Below, piece by piece: positions 54,896-64,000 of a stretch of 64,000 nucleotides of DNA (the first letter of the stretch is position 1; every line of letters begins with the position of its first letter). Source of the DNA: Tetranychus cinnabarinus (Eukaryota; Arthropoda; Arachnida; Trombidiformes; Tetranychidae). The stretch spans positions 12,663,001-12,727,000 of the forward strand of contig WHVY01000002.1 of the NCBI GenBank assembly GCA_022266195.1, given 5' to 3'. Both the position numbers and the translations under genes were made by a program. A model generated the notes under the pieces. The model made no database searches and was not told the DNA's origin. It saw nothing but the letters and a program-made list of their open reading frames with translations.

Positions 54896-55940
54896 TAATC
54901 CATTAAACTAGTTCAAAAATTAAGTTTATTCACATTTTCATTACTGTGACCCTCTTTTTCGTTACAGTATCAAACCGAGAAAACTAGCGAATAAAACAAA
55001 CGTTGTCGTTATGATCATTAGGAATAGCTGAAACTACGTTTCTCACAGTTTCTTTCTCACAGTTTCGCAAAAACATTCTAGTCGACTTTAAATGTTTAAA
55101 TATCCCAATTATCTTATCAACAATGAACAGTGATTCTTTGTAATATTTGAACGTGATAAAATTTTTATTTAACTTGTAAGTCTTAAGTTGATCAGAATAA
55201 GACCAATGATTTTGGATTTTCAGAATTACAAAAAATGGACTTTTCTTATGATAATGAATATTAGGTAGATCATCATGACAATATTTCATGATTTGTCATT
55301 ACAATACAAAGAGCATTTTTCCAAACAAATCATTAAAGATTGTAAAAGACCACTTCATTCAATATGATCATTAGAGATTACGATCATTAAAGGATTGCGA
55401 TTTCGATTTAAATTCATCAGGATATACATCTAGATATGATGTTTAAATTATAAAAACCTCAAAAATGTCTCACTTGCACGCAATGACTGGCAATTCCTTT
55501 AACTGTATGAAAATAAAATTTCTTTCTTTGAAATTTACTATTTATTTCGCATTATCAATGAATTTTAAATCAACTAAAATACAATGCTAAATATGCTTTC
55601 AGCTTATTGAATTATTAAGTAACTAAATAGATTTTGAAGACAGAAGTTGAATGAATACCAAAAACGATGAAAGTTTATTGACAGTTGTGTCTTTAAATCG
55701 AGAAAAATTGCAAATGAATCATTAGCAGCTGAAAATGATTATACATAACAATCAATGGCAAATCATTGATTATTTTAATGGAAAAATGCTTGAATTTTCT
55801 TTGAGTTAGACAAGCAAGTTCACTGAAAATCGTGTGAAAATATTAATAGAGTCGATTTACTGCACAAATATCCAAACTAATTACTCACATGAATATACAC
55901 AACTTTTCCATCTCTCAAAGAAAAGGGTTAAACTGTTTGA
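54896..55940. other. Intergenic upstream of the first receptor gene
   Basis: AT-rich. A 101-codon minus-strand frame at 54984-55289 lacks domain character and was not called. The stretch contains clusters of ATCATTA-type short repeats around 55,320-55,400. It presumably holds the promoter of the receptor gene. Confidence 0.45.
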
Positions 55941-57403
55941 ATGGCAAAATTGAGAATGGTCGACTTTGGTAAAGCTATTAGAAATTTTTTATTCAGAACT
56001 ATCGGTTTACCTGATGAATCAGACATGACCACACGTAAAGCTTTAATTCGATTCGACAAAGCAACAAAGTTTTTCCTAACAAGCCTACGAAATGGATACG
56101 AACAAAACGATGGCAAGCTGGTACTTAAAATTCGCCTGCGGAACATATTTCTTCGAAGTGCAATCATTTTCACAATTATTCGAACGACTGTCTTTCTTTT
56201 TGTTGACAACTATTATTTCGACTTATTTCTAGCCAATCCTTTTAGCCGTAATAAAAGCACCAAAAGCTTTTTATTTCTGATCTTGATGGATCTAGTATGT
56301 ATTTGGTTGTTTATACTTCGTGAATATTGTTTACATGTCGAAGAAACAGGACGTTTCAAAGTTTTCAGAGTATTTTATCAGATTGCAAAAAATGGACTTG
56401 ATCCAGTTAAGCTTGGATTAAGCCATCGCCAGTGCAAAAAATTTCACAGAAAAATGCATTTTCTCATGATTCATGGCTATCGAATGATTTTGATTACATC
56501 AGTTCTAATATTCGTAGCATTTACAGCTTTGAAAGTGCTAAACTTTTCCAGTCATTTAACAGCCGTGCATTTGATTTTCCTTGTCGCTCACATACCGATT
56601 GAATGTTTTAGCATTCTTACAGTGAGTGCCAGTGGAATATCCTTTTTTACTAATTTTGGAAGTTATTTAGCATTAAACTTGAGTCGCTTCAATACGCTGA
56701 CGGAAATTATCAAGAAAAATTCTGTAGTAATAAGTTCTAACTCTACAGCTTTCCGTAACATGAACAATAGAGTTGTCTATTTTTTGAACCACTTTGACAA
56801 GATTGACACACACTGGAAATATTTGCTGCAATACTACTTCTTCATGATATCACTTACTGCTGATTTTGGCTTCTTTGTCGCAGTTATACTTGATTTCGGT
56901 TCTGATATCGTAACAAAAATTTTGGCCTTCTATTCAATAGTTGGGCACTTTTCAGGTATGATGGGTTATTATTTGTTTGCAAACTTTTATCATGAGGTAA
57001 GTTCAGATTAATCGCCTATTATAAAGTTACAAATATTTAGTTGTTCATTTCAAGACTATCGATTTACACAAGCGTTATGTGAGTATTATATTGAATGCTG
57101 ATTCAGCTAGTCGAGTTGACAAATTAAAAGTAAGTTCATCAATAATATACGTGTGATTCTTGAACATGGTTTTATATCGTTTTCAGGCTTTAGGGATCTT
57201 GGAAAGAACTGGTGGTCCACATAAAGGTGTAAGTATTGGAGATTTTTGCAGATTGAAACGGTCAACTTGCATTCGCGTAAGTATTCAAACTAAATTCAGT
57301 AAAATATTTGAATAAATTGTCTCTAATTTCGTCCATTAATTTTCAGTATCTATTGGAAAATGCAAGTTTTCTCTTGCTCTTGAGATGCAATATTCGATCA
57401 TAA
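55941..57403 (+). CDS. Gustatory receptor-like seven-helix chemoreceptor, copy 1
   Basis: Four exons: 55941-56996, 57055-57129, 57187-57276, 57347-57403; 425 residues. All three introns are phase 0 and cluster at the C-terminus, the arrangement typical of arthropod GR genes. At least six hydrophobic helices lie in exon 1, including FLRSAIIFTIIRTTVFLFV, FLFLILMDLVCIWLFIL, MILITSVLIFVAFTALKVL, LIFLVAHIPIECFSILTV, YFFMISLTADFGFFVAVIL and MMGYYLFANFY. A final helix is in exon 4 (ENASFLLLLRCNI). The insect TY....QF motif is not evident, consistent with divergent mite GRs. Family knowledge: such ligand-gated channels detect plant compounds. The neighbour at 59985 is a paralogue. Confidence 0.78.
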
Positions 57404-58039
57404 TTTTGATGCTCTACCTCGAAGTAAATACTACACAAGCTTTTTCTTATGATTACCGATTTCTTACGAATAAAGTGCATTGTTCTCATCACCCAGCAAT
57501 GCATTGTATGTCTTGGGCAATGGTTTTATTTGCAACATCACTTTTCCTTCGGCAAAGTTGGAATTGTTTGATTAAAAGTCGAAGAAACTAACAATGATTT
57601 TATGTAATTTTTTTGAAATAATACAGTCTGTATTTAATTTTTCGTTACCTGTTTTCGTATACACTTTGATAACCGCTGATGCTAGAAAACTGCTAAACAC
57701 AAACATGAGAAAGTTTGCCGAGTAACATTCATCGCAGTTAAGCCATTTGCCACTTTTCGATTGAATCAATCTACAGCCGCTTTATAAAGCATTACAACTA
57801 GATAATGCTCCTCGCAAGATAGCCTAAGCATCTGTCTCTCATGCCACAAAGTTCTCATTTGATTGCGTTTATTTCTTTTCTTCTACAGCGTAGCTTATGT
57901 AAACATGACTTAACTTGTTCAAATCGGTATGCCTGTCGATGCGAGTGTTACAATCTAGCTTCCGATAGTTTATCTGTTAGATTAGACTTGGCTCTAGAAT
58001 CTTCATATATTTTAAAGACTAGATAACAGATACTAACTT
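57404..58039. other. Spacer after receptor copy 1
   Basis: Open frames of about 60-70 codons (57385-57591, 57841-58026) have no domain character and overlap the receptor's stop or simple sequence. Nothing supported. Confidence 0.45.
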
Positions 58040-58565
58040 ACAAGGGAAGTAACCTCGTTGGTACGGGCAGATCAAAATGAAAGTGGATTTGATGGAAAAC
58101 CCTTAAAAACACTAATCTCCCGTGGAGGAAATCTATCTGAAAAAAGTTACAGGGTCGCAAACACGAAAAAATAGCAAAAAACCACATAAATGTTTGTATT
58201 GAAGCTTCATTTTAAAGAAAGTTTTTTTTCATATTTGAATTTATCCAGAAATTTTTATCGACTGTTTTCGTGGTTTTTTGCGATTTTTTCGGAAACAAAA
58301 AACTTTAGGAATAAACTGATTTCAGATTTGCATCCCCCATGATCAATTATAAGTAAATTGTTTAGTTTGATAAAAATATCTTTCTCTACTTCGATTTTAT
58401 TAGTCATTTTGACCTCCGTGATTAAAACATTCGCGACCCTGTAACTTTTTATAGATCGATTTCCTCCACGGGAGATTAGTGTTTTTAATAGTTTTCTGAC
58501 ACGGGCTTTCCATTAAACGCACTTTCATTTTGATCTGCTCGTACCAACGAGGTTACTTCCCTTGT
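58040..58565. mobile_element. Foldback-family element, 526 bp
   Basis: Ends ACAAGGGAAGTAACCTCG / complement. Long inverted arms (about 120 bp each) share, in opposite orientation, ATCAAAATGAAAGTG, AACACTAATCTCCCGTGGAG and AAAAGTTACAGGGTCGC. It has no coding capacity. The target duplication could not be settled. Same family as the elements at 28630 and 59311. Confidence 0.72.
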
Positions 58566-59310
58566 TAGTAAAACCAAAAAAGTCACTTTTGGCCTTTTCC
58601 TCCCAAATTATCGCTCAGAATAAAATGTCTTTTACCTTGTTAAAAAGTAGAAGAAAAATCGTACGAATTGGCTGCATATTAGTGAGATTAGATCAGCAAT
58701 TTTTGAGTGATAACCAATCAAAAAGGGCTCATTTTCACCCGAACAGCCTAATATTGAAAGCACTCAGACAGCTTTTTACTACAGTATCATTAACAGGAAA
58801 AGATCTAATATTGTTCAAAGACCTCATGTTCTTCGAAAGAAAGTCAAAGGAAAACTGAAGATCAGACGAATGAAGATCAAAACGCACCGAGTTTCCTTGA
58901 AAGGAATTTCTTTAAGCTCTTTGTTGTGAAAAAGTACGGAGTGTGTTCATTCATCTAACTTACAAACAATTTGGGTATTTCGCATCATTTTTACTCGTTT
59001 TTCATTACAAATATGTGATCAAGAATACTGAATTACACGAAAAACAAATCTAGATCACATAATTCTAACTCTTAACCATGAATCTTTACGTTCATATACC
59101 CTCAAATTCATTTGTTTTTTTTTCGTGAATATCTCACGAACGATACCTCTGATCAAAAATAGTTAATAATTTTGGAATCAGCATAAAAAATACTAAGAAA
59201 ATTTTTTTTGGAAAAGTTATTCGAGGTTAGGCAATTCTCCCTATTCTATTTGACATCCTCCTTTAAATTTAAACTTGACAAAAGATACATTAAACATAAA
59301 TCATTGTCTA

Positions 59311-59677
59311 ACAAGGGAAGTGGCCTTGCTTGCACGATCATTTTCGATTTTTTTCGACTTTATATTGAAAGGACAAAATAATATTTTAAACGTACTTTTC
59401 TTTTTTACGCCTTTTTTATTGATATTTTGGCCCTTTTAAGTGAGGATATTGATATTCACAATTTTTATTAAGATTTTTTCATTTTTCTGCTTTTCATTGT
59501 TTTACTGGCTTTTCGGTGACGGCAATGCATTGCTATTTTTAATTTCAAAGTGCCTAAATATCAATCACCAAGCACCGGCGTAAAAAAGCAAAATACCTGT
59601 CTAATTATTTTTTGTCCTCTATCATATGAAGTCGAAAAAATCGAAAATGATCGTACAAGCAAGGTCACTTCCCTTGA
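59311..59677. mobile_element. Foldback-family element, about 367 bp
   Basis: Left ACAAGGGAAGTGGCCTTGC and right inverted CAAGGTCACTTCCCTTG, with long arms containing TTTTCGATTTTTTTCGACTT and a TTTTTTACGCC segment in opposite orientations. Sequence is closer to the 28630 copy than to the 58040 copy. Confidence 0.7.
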
Positions 59678-59984
59678 AAGAAAGTAAACAGATGAATCTT
59701 TAATCATAAAATTCAAATATAAAAACAAATGAAGCAAGGTAGTGAGTAATATAATAGATGAAAATTTAATTCTAGTTTCAGGTTGACGAATCAATGAATT
59801 TTTTCACATGAATTAATCAACAGCTTAAAAGACTATCTATCCACAATCAATGGAAAATATAGATTATTGAAATGAACGATCTCATAACTTGAATTCAATC
59901 AATTTAACTGTACCTATCCATTTAACATTCAAATCAAGTCAAGTGTTCAATCAAGTCGAATGGCTCAGAAAAAAATCATTGAAA

Positions 59985-61445
59985 ATGCATAAATTCAATA
60001 ATAAGCTCAGAAAATATGCTTTCAAAGTGATTGGTTTACCTATTGGTTCATCAGATTACCCCACACGTAAAGTATTACTTCATTTCAACAAAATCTGCAA
60101 TTTTTTTCTGACAAGTCTAAGGAATGGACATGAACAGGATGAAAACCACCAGCAGAGACTCAGAGTTCGCATGCAAAATATATTTCTTCGCAGTACAATA
60201 ATTTTCACAATTGTTCGAATAACTCTTGGTATGTCGGTCGAAAACTATTATTTCGACTTATTCCTAGCTAATCCTTTTAGTGGAAATAAAAGCATGAAAG
60301 TATTTTTGTTCCTGTTCTTGATGGATTTAGCATTTATTTGCTTGTTTTTACTTCGTGAATATTGTTTACATTTGGAAGGCATTGGAAGGTTTCAAATATT
60401 CAAAGTATTTCACCGCATTCAACGGCAAGGATTCAACCATGCTCAACTTGGATTGAGTTATAAGCAATGTAAACTGTTTCATAAAATATTGCATTTCATG
60501 ATGGTGAACAGTATTCGAATAATTTCGAATACAATTATTCTCTTACTCTTGTCAACAATCGGCCTGAAAGTGCTCAACTTTGCTAGTTTTTCGACTGCTG
60601 CTCACTTTGTATTTCTATTGGTCCATTTACCTATTGAATGTGTCAGCATTTTTACAGTGAGTGTCAACTTCACGAGTCTCGTAACGAACTTCGGAAGTTA
60701 TGTAGCACTGGAATCACGCCGATTCAATACTTTGATTGAGCTTATTGATGAAAATATTGTAACGATAAACTCTGATTCTGCAGCTTTTCGTAAAATGAAT
60801 CGAAGAGTTGTCTATGTTTTCAACCATTTTGATAGGCTTGACTCTGATTTTAAATATTTGCTACAATATTTTTTCATCATGGTATCAGTTGCAGCTGATT
60901 TCAGCTTTTTCGTCGCGATTATTCTCGATTTCGATTCTGACATAGTGACACAAACTGTGGCTTTCAATTCAATCATTATTCAAATTACAAACATAATTGC
61001 CTATTATTTGTTTGCCCACTTTTATCAAAAGGTAAATTTGAGTGTATCACACATTTAATAATTTAAATTAACACATTCTTTCATTTCAAGACTATCGATA
61101 TGCACAAGCGTTATGTGAGTATGTTACTGAATGCTGGTTCAGCAAGTCTGGTTGACAAATTAAAAGTAAGTTCATAGCTTTACTTCGTTTAAGTATTGAA
61201 CATTGTTCCCACGTTATTTTCAGGCTTTGGAAATCTTGGACAGAACTGGCAGCCCATATGTGGGCTTAAGTATTGGCGATTTTTGTAGATTGAAACGTTC
61301 AACTTGCATTTTTGTAAGTATCTATGAGAATTCATTAAGTACAGTAACAAATTTGAATAAAGTTTTAACTTTGATCACTAATTTTCAGTATATATTGGAG
61401 AACGCAAGTTTTCTCATGCTTTTGACATGCAATATTCGCGCATGA
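59985..61445 (+). CDS. Gustatory receptor-like seven-helix chemoreceptor, copy 2
   Basis: Four exons: 59985-61031, 61091-61165, 61224-61313, 61389-61445; 422 residues. The intron positions and phase 0 are identical to copy 1. The start was taken at AAAATG (59985), which aligns with copy 1's N-terminus (KVIGLPIGSSDYPTRK versus RTIGLPDESDMTTRK). The frame extends further left only from a TTG. Conserved blocks include NYYFDLFLANPF, LREYCLHLE, NFGSYVAL, RFNTLIELI and IGDFCRLKRSTCI. Overall the pair is clearly paralogous but well diverged, so the duplication is old. Confidence 0.78.
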
Positions 61446-63294
61446 TATTATTTTGATTCTTCACCTCAATGCTAAACTTCACAAGTGATATCCAATGCAT
61501 CCCAATAGGAGAGTGGCTTATTCTTGCCCCCAAACAAGGATTATGTTGAAGAAGGTGACATAAAAACATTAACCATAAATAAGACTCGCTCAGGGAGGAC
61601 CGATGTGACTATGTAAATGTAAATTAACTTTATTAAGGTTTTGAAATAAATACTGAGGGTTAATAATGAAGGGTGACAAATAAATGAGAAAAGAAGTTGT
61701 TAATAACAAGTGTAAACTAAGAAGTAAATAAGACTGATTTAAATGTGCTTTTGATTCTACTTTTTATACTCTATTTTATCTCTGACGTCAGATAGCTAGC
61801 CATTGACTAAGATAGCCAAGTGATGAGTAAGCTAGCTAAGCTGACCCTTACTAACCATAATTAATACTATATCCCTAACATTTAAATGACTGAATTTCAT
61901 TTTCATTTACTGTGATTAGGGTAAACAATTCAATGTAAAGAAAACGTTTTTTCGTTACTATTTTAACGATGAAAAATAGGTTACTTTGGTTTTTCTACTA
62001 ATTTACAATTACGAAAGTTCGATTTAATGATTTCTGTAGCCAACATCGAAAGAAGAAGTGAAAAACAACATACAGAAAATCCAAAATAGAACCCTTTGAA
62101 CGAGAGAAAACGAGGAAAAATAAGGGGAATAGAAGGAACAAGAATTTGAAGTTAGTGCAGTCTGAATAATGTGATATTTGGACCTAATGGTTTGAGGCCT
62201 TTAAGTAGTGATTGGGTGAAGATATCAGTAACCTCTATTGACTCGCATATCCAATAACTCGACATAACTGTATAAGCAACATTAAATACCCAAACAAGTT
62301 ACCCAACATTTCATTCGTCTGTAGTTACTTTAATTTTTAATAAAAGTGTCTTGACTGTAATAATTCGCAGTACACTTGATCGATTCTCCGTGTCTTCAGC
62401 ACATTTTTCTTCCACTACATGAACTTACATGCAGATATCAATGATAAAGAATTGGATTGTCTGTTGTAATCGCCCAATTTGAGGAAAATTGGTGGCTTTT
62501 CATTTTTTATTCAATATTTTTCTGTATTTTCAGTGCTGGTTGATTCAGTGTTTTCATACAATGACTTATTAACTCAGCTAGTTGAAAGTTTTTAAAAAAT
62601 CATCTGAATTTTGAATCCTCAGAGTCTTTATGAACGAAGCAACAAAATCTGGTAAACCTTAAACAATAGCTTTTTATCAATATTGATTATTCCTTGTATT
62701 CTGTATTCTTTATCACTTTCCTCTTCTTTTCCTTCTTAACCATCCTCTTCACCAAACATACAATATCAAAGATGAAACTTTTCCTTTCTTCTTTTCTTCC
62801 TTCCTTTCCACCTCTTCACCAAAAATGCTATCATTAAATCAAATGTGTCACTTACTCGTTTCACTTTTTTACTCTTACTCTTGCCTTTTTCACACTTGGA
62901 TACAAACATTTTTATAAGTGACACAAAACCAAGCAAATTGCTGTATGTCTACTCATCGAATAGTCCAACGACATTGATGGCAAATTGAAAGTCGACCATT
63001 TTATCATCTCATTTTTCTTCATGCTGTTCCAAGAAAATTTTGCTCTCTCTCACATCTCAACATCTTAATCGTTCATTCATTTTCTTCCAATAACACTTTT
63101 ATTCAGCAAATTTGTTCTCACTTTTCGAGCATCAATTACCAACAGTCATACAATAAAATGTAATAAAATGAGCATTAAGTTAATGCTATTAGATGAAAGA
63201 TATACACTAAGATGAACAATAAAAATTAAGAAAAGACACCTTCCAACATGAGGAATAAGTGGCAAAATATTTTCACGCAATGACGAGTCAATAG
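61446..63294. other. Non-coding, with a possible degraded solo LTR
   Basis: No gene found. 61544-61880 has LTR-like ends on the minus strand (TGTTAGGGATATAG ... TTCAACA) and a TATA-like GTATAAAAAGTAG, but no target duplication, so a solo LTR is only possible. 62,700-63,100 is pyrimidine-rich simple sequence. Confidence 0.35.
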
Positions 63295-63733
63295 TCAACC
63301 AGAACCAGAAATTTTTCTTAATTGTTTAAAAATTTCGCCGGTTGTTTGTTTGGTACTACCGGTTAAACCAATTACTTTTTTATTCCTAATCTCTGTACAC
63401 CATAAGAAGACCAGATAAAGATTGTCAATCACAGAATGTTTAGATTTTTCAAACCATGTTCCTTTAGTTGGTGAAATTTTTTTTTTTACACTTCGAGCAT
63501 CGATAAATATAATTTAAACCACTACGTTTAGGGTAACCAGTATTTAATCGAATGGTTATATTGTATAATCTTACGCTATTTTGAAATTGGTTAACTTGAT
63601 GGTTAACTAACACTGTAACTAAATATGCACAGTTTGGTCTAAGACAGAGATAAAGAGAGTGATTAGACCTGATAAAAAAAGTCAAAATGAAAAATGAAAA
63701 TAGGAAAACCCATTGAAAGCAATGGAAAATCAA
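63295..63733 (-). pseudogene. N-terminal fragment of an ISXO2/IS1595-like transposase
   Basis: A zinc-ribbon-like part (CLRPNCAYLV, then YIYRCSKCKKK) is followed, after a frame change at a run of nine T (63478-63486), by PTKGTWFEKSKHSVIDNLYL and VFLWCTEIRNKKVIGLTG. This is the order seen at the start of ISXO2-like DDE transposases (Cys pairs, GTWFE.SK, then a helix-turn-helix). No catalytic domain follows. An acceptor-like TTTTTTATCAG near 63,677 hints that the frame is one exon of a once-spliced gene. Confidence 0.55.
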
Positions 63734-63799
63734 GACAAAAATGTGTCTTGAAAATTAAAAAAAAGTGTTGAGATTAGATTACATAGTGGTTTAAATCAG

Positions 63800-63887
63800 T
63801 TAAACCACAATATCTCGAAGTTATGAGATAAAACACTCGGGCTTCGCCCTCGAGTTTATATCTCATAACTTCTCGATGCAGTGGTTT
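63800..63887. repeat. 88-bp near-perfect hairpin
   Basis: Arms of about 40 bp (AAACCACAATATCTCGAAGT... and ...ACTTCTCGATGCAGTGGTTT) around a CTCGGGCTTCGCCCTCGAG centre. The core ATCTCGAAGTTATGAGATA pairs with TATCTCATAACTTCTCGAT. It is likely a tiny foldback element or its terminus. Confidence 0.75.
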
Positions 63888-64000
63888 CACTATCACTTAA
63901 TTTTGAGGTGGAACAAGTTATTTTGTGAAGTAATCCAGTGCAACCAGGAGAGAGATTACAATTATATTCATCTTTAGATGCTACTAAGTTGATATCTTGT

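Noticed and set aside
54984..55289. 101-codon minus-strand frame
   Set aside because: No recognisable domain, no homologous counterpart near the second receptor gene, and AT-rich composition.
58562..58858. 98-codon plus-strand frame
   Set aside because: It begins within the end of a foldback element and has no protein family character.
61544..61880. Solo LTR
   Set aside because: LTR-like ends and a TATA-like motif, but no target duplication and no partner LTR in the window.

Overview
The window is nuclear DNA of a small-genome arthropod, most likely the two-spotted spider mite Tetranychus urticae or a close relative. The pointers are AT-rich sequence, short GT-AG introns, conserved animal genes (RMND5, RalGDS-like GEFs, MED10, APC7), a secreted intradiol ring-cleavage dioxygenase (a gene type spider mites acquired by lateral transfer) and paired gustatory-receptor-like genes. 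All domain calls were made by eye; no database search was run.

Layout. 1.8-3.3 kb: RMND5 E3 ligase (-). 4.7-5.7 kb: small secreted protein (-). 7.4-10.3 kb and 15.8-18.2 kb: two tandem RalGDS-like GEFs (+), separated by 5.4 kb of non-coding DNA and sharing a roughly 640-bp, almost identical block that looks like gene conversion. 19.3-20.5 kb: intronless plexin-juxtamembrane-like type I membrane protein (-). 20.75-21.7 kb: intradiol dioxygenase (-). 23.0-23.5 kb: MED10 (+). 23.8-26.0 kb: APC7 (-).

26-41 kb is a transposon-rich accessory block: a Tc1-type end, a PAN-like fragment, foldback elements, a degraded piggyBac-like relic, a deleted Ty3/gypsy element with an extra ORF (RING/TRAF-like fingers plus a REX-type exonuclease fold lacking its catalytic acids), and a 1.9-kb non-autonomous LTR element with matching LTRs, PBS, PPT and target duplication.

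41.4-54.8 kb is the standout: an apparently intact 13.4-kb Helitron. Its 5' TC, 3' hairpin plus CTAG and A|T insertion point can all be read, and it lies inside a 133-bp TIR MITE. It encodes a spliced 1,900-residue protein (Rep HUH, then PIF1 helicase, then ULP1-type cysteine protease), homologues of all three RPA subunits (RPA1, RPA2, RPA3), a RING/B-box/Tudor protein and one unrecognised protein. The likely logic is that the Rep-helicase nicks and unwinds, a private RPA trimer coats the single strand, and the protease and Tudor protein may act on host SUMO or small-RNA pathways (inference).

55.9-61.4 kb holds two gustatory-receptor-like genes (+) with three C-terminal phase-0 introns each and two foldback elements between them. 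The last 2.5 kb is mostly non-coding, with an ISXO2-like transposase fragment and a perfect-looking hairpin.
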